From assembly GCF_051020975.1 (NCBI RefSeq), contig NC_135032.1, forward strand, positions 8,370,001 to 8,434,000: 64,000 bases of DNA, read 5' to 3'. The position numbers and the translations under genes are program-made. This DNA comes from Osmia lignaria lignaria. Lineage: Eukaryota; Arthropoda; Insecta; Hymenoptera; Megachilidae. The notes below the pieces were generated by a model, which was not told the origin of the DNA, made no database searches, and saw only the letters and a list, made by a program, of their open reading frames with translations. This document shows positions 24,307-34,578 of the stretch, piece after piece; position 1 is the stretch's first letter; each line of letters opens with the position of its first letter.

Positions 24307-24608
24307 TATTTCACTGTTTTTAGTGGTACGTTTAGTATTTGTAGGATGTCGTAAGGAAATAAAAGAAAACAATCTAAAATATATTTTTATTTGTTTTTTT
24401 TGTGAAATATTTGATAATAAGAGAAGTAAAAAAAAAAATTAGAATATAAAAATGCAAATGAGATTGATGATAAAAAAAATTAAAATGGTGATAAAATAAA
24501 ATAAAAAAATTAAAAAGAATGAGAAATAAGAAATGAAAAAAATTAAAAAAAGAAAGTATAATAAATAAATAAGGAATTAAATGTGAAATAAACTGTAGAA
24601 AGAGAAAT
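24307..24608. other. A-rich low-complexity spacer
   Basis: This 300-bp stretch of A/G-rich sequence on the plus strand (runs of a, ataaaa and gaaaa) lies between the inverted-repeat unit and the stop codon of the minus-strand gene. It would be the 3' UTR of that gene; minus-strand AATAAA-type hexamers are available (TTTATT on the plus strand near 24305 and 24385). I see no coding signal. Confidence 0.5.
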
Positions 24609-25212
24609 TTAAAATAAACTAAAATAATATTTGTTGATGGCGCCGCCCCTTCCGCCACCCATTCCGGCACCCCTGGTGCCACCCCTCCCTCGCCGCGGCC
24701 ATCTCCCGCGATTTTGGCGGCGTCTAACGCCAGCAGCCGTTCCTCTCTCTGTAACGTAAAATTGTACATGTTAATATAGGTCACCCATTTTAGAATAATT
24801 TTTTATATTACTTGAGACGGAAATGTGTTAATAATTTTTTCGTTTATATCTGCGAAACTCACTTCGCCGCGGCTTCACATCCGCCTCAGTTTCGTCCGGG
24901 TGCTGCGGCGGTTGCTGGTGCTGCGGTTGTTGTTGCGGCGTTTGTTGCCGCTGCGGCGGTTGTTGCTGCTGCAGCATTTGCTGTTGCTGCAGCTGTTGCT
25001 GTAGCGCCGCAACCTCCTTATCCCTCTCCTGCTGCCGCGTCTGCATGTGCTGCAGCTGTTGCTGCAGCTGCAGCAATGCGTTCATAATTTCGTTTTCTGA
25101 AACAAAAAGGAGGTATGTAACATGCATGTTTTTGAATCATGCAGTATATTACTTTTTCACTGAAGTTGGAATTATACATACGTTCATTTGTTTCGACATT
25201 CATGTCGGTCAT
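24609..25212 (-). CDS. Predicted three-exon gene: Q-rich coiled coil with RGG-type tail
   Basis: Exon 1 is 25212-25182 (ATG, MTDMNVETNE), followed by a GTATGT donor. Exon 2 is 25096-24863, entered through a pyrimidine tract ending in tttcag and left through GTGAGT. Exon 3 is 24748-24609, entered through acgttacag and ending at TAA 24611-24609. Lengths 31+234+140 give 405 nt, exactly 135 codons, with matching phases at both junctions. Exon 2 encodes a heptad-like, glutamine-rich helix (NALLQLQQQLQHMQ, then a Q/P-rich run) and the acidic-to-basic ETEADVKPRR. Exon 3 encodes a basic RG-rich tail (RRGRGGTRGAGMGGGRGG) ending NKYYFSLF. I recognise no family. A self-associating RNA- or DNA-binding accessory protein is a reasonable inference. 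GC content drops sharply at the predicted stop, which supports the chosen frame. A different acceptor (gag/gaacgg) would give a longer frame of unlikely composition. Confidence 0.6.
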
Positions 25213-26997
25213 ATTTCTGTGAGAAAAAAAGAATGTTTTTTTTGAATAAAAAGAAAATAATCCGTTGGCATTTGTGGATGAAGTTCGTAAAAGTAATCAC
25301 CCCCTATTTCTTTAAAATTCAGTAATCTTACGTCTTTTATACGCTGATTACGAATATCGTAGACAATGCTATCGAACAGTGTTTACGAGCTGTGAACGGT
25401 TACATGTAATTTTTGAATATATGATATTGAATGAATATGATAGTGAAATTTGGCGACAACTTGATTTTCATTGTAAATAAAAAAAAATTAAATTTGTTTA
25501 CGTTAATGTCACTGAATACAAGTGCTTCTCAGAAACGGAAGCGGTACTGCCGCAAAACAGCAAATCCTAATATCCTGAAGTAATTGACTAAACGTATGTA
25601 CGTTTATCTTGTTGCGTCGCCGCCACAATAATTTGTAACTAATAATGTTGTTGAAAGAATTTCTTATTTTTCGCGTAAGCGGTGCCGGCCGCGTTAGGAT
25701 GGCCCAATAGTCGCCAATTTTTCGCTATGATATTCGTAATCAGTGTATCAACGAACGTAAGAATCTTTTTATTGTTTAAATCCAAAAAATGGGGGCTGAG
25801 TGGTTTTCCGAACTACACCCAACGAAACCACGAACCATTAACGATGAAATTAATATATGTTATATGTATAATATATATTATTTAAAGAAATGAAATATTG
25901 CTTGTTATTTGGTACTTACGTCTGAACAGCAGCTCGTTCGGATTGAAAATGAACAAAATCTGTGTCTTCTAAAGGAAAACAGTTGATGGGGCACATTCCA
26001 TGATCACATACACAAACAATTTTCGCTGTTGCGTCGTATAGATGCACAAATATCATCTAGTTCCTACATTATTAGAAGTTTGGCGACTGCTTCGAACGTA
26101 AAGAAGGACAGCGATTGAATCAGAGGACGGAGCGAAAACAATCGACTGTATATCTGTAGAACAATACTAATGCAACGATGCAAGTTTTTTATTTATAATT
26201 TTTTGGGTTTAAAAGTGTTATGAACAGCTTTGTGATAATTTTCTGATGAAAATAAGACCAAACTGGAAGTAAATCGGACTAGTTTTTGTATTAATCAGTT
26301 TCAATTGATGAGGTGAATCATTACTAGCCAATGAAAGTAAAATTAAACCGATTTATGTCGTGTTGGTACTCATTTTAATCGGAATAATCTGAAGAATTCA
26401 TTGATACTATTTTTTGGAAGATAAGACAAAAATTATTGAAAATGTAATGTTCTTTACTGGTTGGTGATTTGTTTTACTCGCGGCATCCCTTTGGAATGCA
26501 TCTATCTCGTTTTCTCGCGTAATACGTATTTTCTTTCCTTTTTTATGACGGATCCGAAGCTCTGCTGGGTTCCAGGAAATTGGCAGTAGGGCAATGTCAC
26601 GCAATTTTATCGGCCAGCGTAGGGGAAATGAGGGATCCGTTGCACACATCGCCGCTTTCTTAATTTTTTACACGAGCCAAGTCAGTAGATGTAGGTGTTT
26701 CGACCAATTATATATTACGGCTGCAAGTCGTGTGAGCAAAGGCGGGGCACGAGCAATCCTACCCAAATTTTTTGCGACGGCCAAGTTACGAACGGCGAAC
26801 AGCAGTCAGTTTCAATTAATACCTTGCAACGGTGCTTTGCATTGAATTTTTTTTCAATATATTCTGTTGTAAGATAAATTGTAACAACTATTTTTTTTTT
26901 GTTTTTTTTTTAACATTTATTTTGTAATAATTTATAAATAAAGAAGGGGGTCCAATTTTGCTTTCAGTAAGTAATTGTATTTGAAAACAAACGGACC
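25213..26997. other. Non-coding interior of Helitron-like element with a diverged inverted repeat
   Basis: I find no credible long ORF here. A diverged inverted repeat pairs about 25281-25372 (agttcgtaaaag, ccccctattt, taatcttacg, ctgattacgaatatcgtag) with about 25715-25812 (ctatgatattcgtaatcag, aacgtaagaatc, aaaaaatggggg). The arms are roughly 90 bp and the spacer about 340 bp. Plus-strand sequence around 26594-26845 has a different, more balanced composition and could be a promoter or an old exon, but no motif is convincing. The region ends in T- and A-rich runs near 26880-26940. Confidence 0.4.
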
Positions 26998-27365
26998 AAG
27001 TCTGCTTGAAGCGACTTATTTATATAAAAGAAGTGTGCTTGAAGCGATTAATTGTTAAAAGAAGTCTACTATAAGGGAGCATAAAAGTAGTCTGCTTTAA
27101 GCGACTGATTGTTAAAACAAGTCTGCTAGAAGCGACTGATTGATAAAATAAGTCAGCTTGAAGCGACTTATTTATAAAAGAAGTCTGCTTTAAGCGACTG
27201 ATTGTTAAAAGAAGTCTGCTTTAAGCGACTGATTGATAAAACAAGTCTGCTTTAAGCGGCTGATTGATAAAACAAGTCTGCTTTAAGCGACTGATCGATA
27301 AAACAAGTCCGCTGTACGCGACTGATTGATAAAACAGGTCTGCTTTAAGCGAGTAATTGTGAAAA
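26998..27365 (+). repeat. 31-bp tandem repeat upstream of the Rep-helicase gene
   Basis: About 12 imperfect copies of a 31-bp unit centred on aagtctgctttaagcgactg occur, with unit ends attgataaaac or attgttaaaag. The array stops about 75 bp before the first methionine of the Rep-helicase frame. Its position suits a regulatory or replication-related role, but that is inference; it may be a simple minisatellite. Confidence 0.85.
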
Positions 27366-27440
27366 TAAAAAAAGCGCAGCAAATCCTTTCTTTCAATCCT
27401 TCATCTTCACTGAAACCAGGTAGGTGTGCTATATGAAAGT

Positions 27441-30400
27441 ATGGGTAGACGTACAAAAAGTGCATCCCGTATGAGACAGAGTCGTGCTAATGAATCAGAT
27501 GATGCCAAACAATTATGTCTTTCAAAAAAACGTCAAAGAACCGCAGAGGCACGGCGTCAAGAAAGTATTGATGAACGCCGTGCAAGATTGTCTGCATAGC
27601 GGAAATATGCTGTTTCGAAATTATCGCGCGAAACGGTCGATGAAAAAAAACGTCGGCTAAGCATAATTTCTCATCGTTTAAAGAACGAATCTGCCGAGCA
27701 ACGGTCATGTCGTATCGAATTAATCCGCAGGCGTTTAGCGAACGAATCTGCCGAGACACGATCACGCCGATTCCGATTAATCCGCAGACGTTTAGCGAAC
27801 GAATCTGCGGAGGAACGATCACGCCGATTCCGATTAATCCGCAGACGTTTATCCAACGAATCTGCGGAGGCACGATCACGCCGATTCCGATTAATCCGCA
27901 GACGTTTAGCGAACGAATCTGCGGAGGAACGATCACGGCGTTTCCAATTAATCCGCAGACGTTTAGCGAACGAATCTGCCGAGGCACGATCACGCCGATT
28001 CCGATTAATCCGTAGGCGTTTAGCCAACGAATCTGCCGAGGAACGATCACGCCGTTTCCGATTAATCCGCAGACGTTTAGCGAACGAATCTGCCGAGGCA
28101 CGAACACGCCGATTCCGATTAATCCGTAGGCGTTTAGCGAACGAATCTACTGAGGAACGTTCGCAACGTCTAATGGTTATGAGAAATCGTACGCGAGAAG
28201 TACTACTAAGTGAACGTACCGAATCACGAAATACGCGTTTAAGGAATATGCGTGAACTAGCGAAAAATCGAAGAAAAGAACTTCTCCTTCAGGTAGACAA
28301 CTTTAAATCGACTATTAATATTTTTGCTGATGTACCATGTGCAGTGGGTTACAAGACTTTATATCCGCAGCAACGTTACGCTTTGCACACGCAGCCTTTG
28401 TCTGGTCTAATTCCTGCAAATTTAATACAATCGGAGAAGATGACAACATGTTCTCGTTACCTACATCATCTTAAAAAATACAAAGTTCCATCTCAGGCAT
28501 TCTGGAATAAAATGGAACTAATGTCTGTACCTCAGGAGATAGCAGATTTATCGGAAATCGAGAAACAAATGTTGTGCCGAATAGTACCGTTTCTTAAAAT
28601 CATGAAAATTCAAAATCGCTTCAGTCAGGATTGGTGCAAAGGTCAGGTAGTCCTATTTGCCCGCGATGTGTTCGAAGTAGCCGAGCAACTTCCACTTAGA
28701 TTAAACGAAACCGGTATAATGATTGTAGTGGAAAGCCTCGAAAATTTTGAGCGACAAAGACAATTTGAAATAGACGTTGGCAAACTTCGAGTAGCTTTAC
28801 AATGGCTATTACAAAATAATGCTTTGTACAAAGATGTGCGACCATGTTTTTCTAATATTAGCAATAACATTTTGGAAATAGCTGATGTCGTTGAAGAGCC
28901 TTGTATTGTAAGAAACGAAACGGAAGTTGCAGAAAGAAGTTCTGAATCAAACAGTAGATTTGTGAATGTTGGACAGAATGTAGGTATTTTACGAGGCTCG
29001 TGCCATCAAGCTAGCGATCGCTTCAGTATTGAATCTCGCGGTAAGCAATGTACTGGCATAGCTGCAGTTGCTTGTGTTGCATTTCATTTGCTCGACCCTA
29101 GTACGTGGTGTACTAGTGATGTCGATTATATACTTTTAGTTGGAGATAAATATTACCGTGATTGCATTGAAGCGCGAAGTAATCCTGACCCCAGAGAAGT
29201 CAATGTAGACTATTTAGCTGTTACCGAATTATTGCCACACATATCATTTAATAACAACAGAGTCAATATTAACATTGGCTATGAAATGGCTGTAAATGGT
29301 CATGTTGATATTGATAACGGCGATGAAGGATTTCCAAATTTAAAGAATGCTTTGATTACGTTTTTCCAACAGTATACGTACGGAATTCTTACTGCCAATT
29401 TTACATCAGTAGCTGTATCATGCGGTAACCAGTCGGAGACTACCTACTATTGGTTGTTTGATTCCCATGCAAGAGGTCCAAAAGGATATAAAGCATCGTC
29501 ACGGGGCGTCTCATGCTGTATGAAATGTACTAATATTGATGATTTACACATCATCTTGCGTTGTAATTTATATGCTAAAGGAGGCAATAGCAATGTGGTA
29601 AATATCTATTCACTAACACCTCTAACAATAGCACCCGAAAGGAATAGATCTGCTGAAATAGAAAGGATACAACAACCATCTGTTGCGACCGCTCGTAGAG
29701 AATCCGGCGCAACAGAAATTATTTTCGCCACAAGCATGTTACGTTCGACTGACGAAGATGTTCCCAACATCGACAGTATCGTCTCTGTCAGTAATAATAA
29801 TAATAACGCAGAAAATGACCCGATAAACCTTGCGAATATACATAGAAAAACAGTGCCTCCTTTGAACCTAGAAAGGGAGAGAAGGATGGAGGAACTGTGT
29901 TGGTTCTTCCTGTTTCCGGATGGTAAAAATGGATTCGAAGAGCATCGAGACATCTCAATTACACCACTGGATTACTTCCAAGCGCGTATTCTGAGCAATG
30001 ACAAACGATTCCAACGAACAGATTATTTGTTCTTCGTATTATCTGTTGTTGAATACTACCGCGCAAAAGCTAGCGTTTCAGTATCATGTAGAATGCGCCA
30101 AGGGGAACATACTCCACAGGGATTAGTAGATAATATGCACCTCACGATGAGAAACATAAGAGGATCGGCATCATACTGGAAACGGTGCTGTTCTGAATTA
30201 ATCGCCATGGTCCGAAGTCTTGGACCGCCCACATGGTTTGCTACGTTCTCTTGCAATGATCTGAACTGGCCAGATATGTTGAAAGCATTACTACTATCCG
30301 ATGGTCGCCCCATTACCGAATTTGAAAACCTAAGTTTTGCAGATCGACTAAAGTTGGTTCAGAAATATCCTGTAGTTATTGCAAGACAATTTACGTTACG

Positions 30401-33400
30401 TGTAAACGCGTTAATGCAGTATTTAAGAAACTCCGATTGCTTAGGTGGCGTTGTTATCGATTTTTGGCATAGAATAGAATTTCAGAGCAGGGGAAGTCCA
30501 CATTTGCACATGCTTCTTTGGTGTGCAAACGTACCTGATTTCCTTACCAACGAAGGCCGCAACGTTATTGAGAAAGTTGTATCTTGTTCATTGGAAGCAG
30601 AAAATGAAGATATGAGGGACATAGTTCAAAAAGTCCAAATTCATAAGCATTCTGCTACATGTTACAAAGATCGTAATAATCGTTGTTGTCGTTTTGGATT
30701 CCCCAGACCGATAAGTGAAAGAACGATGTGCTTATGTCCAGATGACACACTTGCGAATAATGGACGTTTCTGCGTACTGAAGAGAAGAGAAAATGAAATT
30801 ATGGTGAATAATTACAACCCAACTCTTTTAAAGCTTTGGGAAGCAAACATGGATATTCAACCACGCGGAAATGTTACAGCTGTCGCATATTATATTGCTA
30901 AATACGCAAGTAAATGCGAGCCACAGGACACAGGAAATACTATTAAAGAAGCCATTTTACGAGCGAAACGCCGGAGCAGAACCGTCCGGGATCAACTATT
31001 TTCGGTATCTATGGCAATTCTGTCTCAATGTGTGGTTAGTGCTCCAGAATGTGCTTATCGGTTATGTCATTTGCCTCTGAAAATGAGCTCGCGAAAAGCT
31101 GTATTTATAAATAGCTGTCGGCCTGAGCAGAGATATAGAATTTTGCGATTCGAAGAATATGAAACATCATTTTTCAATAACATATTCGATCGTTACGTAA
31201 AGAGACCAGACAATCTAGAGGATTTGAGCTTAGCTGAATTTGCTGTCCGATATGAAACAGTTTCCAGTGGTATGTGGACAGAAGAGGATGGAGACGCAGA
31301 ACTTAGAAATGACGATGAAGAAATATCAAGGTCGAAATTTATAAAATTAAAGGACAATACCCGAATGCGAATAAGAAATAAACCAGCTGTACTTCGCCAC
31401 CGATATTATACCCTGAACAGTGACAGAGAAGGATATTTCTATAACTTAATAGTGTGTCACATTCCATTTCGTGATGAAAGTACACTTATGTCCGAAAACG
31501 AATCTTCGGAACAATGTTTTCTTCGACGGCAACACGAGTTGAAACCTATGATGGGTAACGCAACCGTCGAACAATTTACTCACGCAGAGCAAATTATTGA
31601 AGCGGCGCTCGCCCAGGCTGCTGCTTTAAATGTTGTACACGAAAAAGAAAGCAATAACCATTTAAGAGATCCAGTCAGAATTCATGCTGACGAAACAATA
31701 CATTACGATCAAGTGGATTTATATGAAGATCAACAGCAAGAAAGAATTGCAATGCCAGAAGACGTGTTCCTTAATAGTATTCGATGTCTTAATATTCAAC
31801 AGAAATACTTATTGAAATCAGTTTCCGCAATAATTGAGAAAGATATTAAAGAAAATGATGATGAAAATAGGAAACAAATGTTGCTTTTTATTACCGGTGG
31901 AGCTGGTAGCGGTAAGTCGTTTATTTTAAAATTACTTGTTGAACATGTTAAACGGTGCTATAATCCTACAGTTGATATGATGATAAAACCATCTTTCATT
32001 GAAGTAGCTTCTTTGACTGGCGTCGCCGCCCGTCAAATATTCGGGAAAACTCTGCATTCCATGTTCTGCTTGCCTATTGAAAAAGGTACTGCAATGACGT
32101 ATCGGCGACTGACAGGACAAAGACTCGAACAGGAGAGACGAAAGTGGCGTCATACAAGGTGGTTGATTATTGACGAGATATCAATGGTATCTTATGAGAA
32201 TTTGCGAATAATTCATTTAAGATTGCAAGAATTCAAAAACAATGATAATCTATTTGGCGGCGTAAATGTACTTCTCTTCGGCGATAGCCCCCAGTAAAAG
32301 GACACTGGTGTTTTGAACAGCCACACTGGTGTACTGCAGAAATTAATTTATGGCACCAATTTTCATTCTGCGAACTCACCATTAATATGCGACAAAGAGA
32401 TGACGTTGAGTTTATCGACTTACTGAATAACCTTCGGTTTGGAGAAGTGACAACTTCTCAACTACAAATACTATGCGAACGAAGAAGAGTTCCCCTGACC
32501 GGAGAGTTTGAGGATGGTGCAGCAGTAAGAATATTCCCAACGATAAAATTAGTGGATGAATATAACAGAAAAATGACAGATGAATTAGCAAAATCACGTC
32601 GAATGTACGTCATTGTTTCAATAGATGAGTCCCGTGAGGCAGCTACATATGGAAAAAGGCCACCAGAAAATGTCATACCTGTAAATGTAAATAATTGTGG
32701 CGGACTATTACATACAATAACATTAACTGAGGGATCGCGAATTATGCTGCGACGAAACCTATCAATTTCTGATGGTTTGATAAACGGCGCAATGGGAATA
32801 GTAAAGAAATTTACATGGCCGGCACTTCGAAGAGATCAACTAGAACAGGGAGAATTGCCGGATTCAGTACTTATAAAATTTGACGACGAATCCATTGGAA
32901 ATAGATTCAAAGATATTGATGGTAACATTCCAATATCTGCAGTTTCAGTAACGTTTCAAGCGACAAAAGGATTTGGAGACGTCGAGCGCAGAATGTTACC
33001 ACTTATTCTAAGTTGGGCAGTAACGGTGCACAAATTACAAGGGACTACATTGAACAAAGCTGTAATTGATCTTGGCAAAAAGAATTTTGCAAAAGCCCAA
33101 ATTTATGTTGCACTTAGTCGTGTGAAAAGTTTAGATGGTCTAGTTTTATCTGATTTAGCACCAAACAAAGTCCTCGTTAGACCTCATGACGAGAGAGCAC
33201 TCGCAGAAATGCAAAGATTGCGACAGTTGCTTTTGCAAAGAAATAGTCTAAATCAGCTCCCAGCGCGTGATATGGGAAGAAGCAAGCCAAGCCTTTTGTT
33301 TATTTGTTTTATTATTAGCGACCAATTAGTAAAAAAACTAACGAAGTTTACTTGCAGGGACAAGTTTGAAAAATCGCGCTCGCTACACTCCTTGCAGAAT

Positions 33401-33415
33401 AACCCTAAAGAATAG
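27441..33415 (+). pseudogene. Helitron-like Rep-helicase protein, two disruptions
   Basis: The frame starts at ATG 27441 (MGRRTKSASRMRQ), hits an in-frame TAG at 27597-27599, then stays open to a TAA at 32297. From the internal Met at 28173 (residue 1) the order is: a DUF6570-like region at about 95-230 (ending in a PFLKI box); a cysteine-protease-like region with Q279, C293 and D430-S-H432; a Helitron-like N-terminal domain from about 600; the HUH motif H777-L-H779; a two-tyrosine motif with Y907 and Y911 (YIAKYASK); PIF1-type helicase with Walker A GGAGSGKS at 1242-1249 and Walker B DE at 1334-1335. The frame breaks in the GD..Q motif at about 32293, where about a dozen bases seem lost. The rest of the helicase continues in another phase to 33415, with TVHKLQGTT and YVALSRVKSLDGL. 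The intact protein would nick, copy and unwind DNA for rolling-circle transposition. This copy is probably dead, though only lightly damaged. Confidence 0.88.
27679..28168 (+). repeat. 57-bp tandem repeat encoding a basic 19-residue repeat
   Basis: About 8.5 copies of a 57-bp unit lie in frame with the Rep-helicase protein. They encode a 19-residue unit of the form RRRLANESAEERSRRFRLI. Successive copies tend to alternate SAEERS and SAEARS, so the recent amplification step was probably a 114-bp dimer. The unit is strongly basic and predicted helical. It resembles the tandem R/L/E-rich repeats seen at the N-terminus of other arthropod Helitron proteins and, more loosely, the STPR DNA-binding repeats of FMBP-1 (23-residue units). 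A DNA-binding role is inference. Confidence 0.9.
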
Positions 33416-34039
33416 GTTTTTTTGCAATAACGGTAGTTATTAACAATAAGAAGTTACATACATTTTTTGCAAATAAAATTATGGTGGAAAGACGTACGAG
33501 ATGTGAAAAGTTTCATCGCAATCGGTGTATTCCTTATAGATTAGCAGTATAGAATCGGATTTTGCAATAACAATAGTCATTATTATACGTATATGCATAC
33601 TGGATTTCGGTCGACGCGATATGTGTGTAGAAACAGTAGAGAATCGGCGACTGCATGGTAACTCATACACCGGTAGAGACACGTAGGCATACGTACAATT
33701 CAATGTAGTAGTAACAATAGTTTTGCACCAATATCTCGTAAACTAAAGCTTTTCGATAATTATGCATAATGAGAAAGTTGTTCATAATCATGCCCCCGAC
33801 AACATATTAAAGGATCTTTGAAATCGTACTATGTTGAGAATAAAAACTTCTCGTATTTTGCAATAACAATGAAAAAATGAAAAATTTTTTTTTAATGGGA
33901 CCAACCGGAAGACATACCCTACAAGATGTAAAAGGTTTCGTTCCGATTGGTACATCCATCTCGGAGTAATCGGTGAACACAAAAAAAAAAAAACATACTT
34001 ATCGAATTGAGTAACCTCCTCCTTTTCGAAGTCGGTTAA
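33416..34039 (+). other. 3' subterminal region of the Helitron-like element
   Basis: This is about 620 bp of AT-rich non-coding sequence after the helicase stop. The phrase ttttgcaataac recurs three times (about 33420, 33560 and 33855). A motif gatgtgaaaagtttc...caatcggtg near 33500 returns as gatgtaaaaggtttc...gattggta near 33925, so the region contains diverged internal duplications. The end is cctcctccttttcgaagtcggtt, after which satellite A resumes. I see no convincing terminal hairpin followed by CTRR, which argues against a classical Helitron1 end. Confidence 0.6.
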
Positions 34040-34565
34040 ATAATGTAATATACTGATTCATTCCCACAAATCAATGTACATTTAATAACAATATCGTTAG
34101 TACTATATCTACATTCGATATAATGTAATATACTGATTACTACCCACAGATCAATGTAGCTGCATTTAACACCAACGTCTTTATTACCATATCTAAATTA
34201 GATATAATGTAATATACTGATTACTACCCACAGATCAATGTACCTTTAATGACAATATCATTAGCACTATATCTACATTACATATGTAATGTACAATTAA
34301 TAACAATATCATTATTACCATATCTACATTAGAAAGAATGTAATGTACAGATTTATTCCCACAGATCAATGTACATTCAATAACAATATCGTTAGTAATA
34401 TATCTACATTCGATATAACGTAATATACTGATTACTTCTCACAGATCAATGTACATTTAATAACAATATCATTATTACTATATCTACATTAGATATTATG
34501 TAATATACTGATTCCTTCCCACAGATCAATGTACATATAATAACAATATCATTGGTACTATATCT
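34040..34565 (-). repeat. Satellite A array between Helitron-like element and R1-like element 2
   Basis: About seven monomers (80-bp and 51-bp forms) lie in the orientation of the left array. The block ends in attggtactatatct followed by a T-run. Confidence 0.95.
34551..34565. repeat. Target-site duplication, 3' side of R1-like element 2
   Basis: attggtactatatct (15 bp) directly precedes the T-run that marks the element's poly(A) tail and is repeated at 44336-44350. The final T may belong to the tail. Confidence 0.85.
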
Positions 34566-34578
34566 TTTTTTTTTTTTT

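Larger units (their letters stand above)
23358..34039 (+). mobile_element. Helitron-like (Rep-helicase) transposon, autonomous-type but damaged
   Basis: About 10.7 kb sits within satellite A. Left flank ttagata and right flank taatgtaatatac restore a normal satellite monomer (gatataatg) with no duplication, or at most 2-3 bp. That fits the insertion mode of Helitrons and related elements, which make no target duplication. The interior encodes a large Rep-helicase protein on the plus strand (27441-33415) and a small spliced gene on the minus strand (25212-24609). The left end carries aaccgacttcgg and the right end ttcgaagtcggtt, short inverted motifs at the two ends as in the Helitron2/Helentron group. 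The exact ends and subgroup are uncertain, and a composite of two nested elements is possible because 23358-24306 looks like a unit of its own. Confidence 0.75.

Noticed and set aside
24374..24784. 136-codon minus-strand ORF (REERLLALDAAKIAGDG...)
   Set aside because: It overlaps exon 3 of the spliced gene in another phase and runs into AT-rich sequence giving an I/F/L-rich tail. The RG-rich phase fits the splice phases and ends where GC content drops.
27671..28107. Long minus-strand repetitive ORFs (118 and 206 codons) over the 57-bp repeats
   Set aside because: The unit length is a multiple of three, so every frame without a stop stays open across the array. The plus-strand frame continuous with the Rep-helicase protein is the meaningful one.
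23358..34039. Maverick/Polinton-type element, suggested by size and the cysteine-protease-like domain
   Set aside because: No DNA polymerase B, retroviral-type integrase, packaging ATPase or capsid gene is present. The HUH/Y2 Rep and PIF1 helicase define a Helitron-like element.
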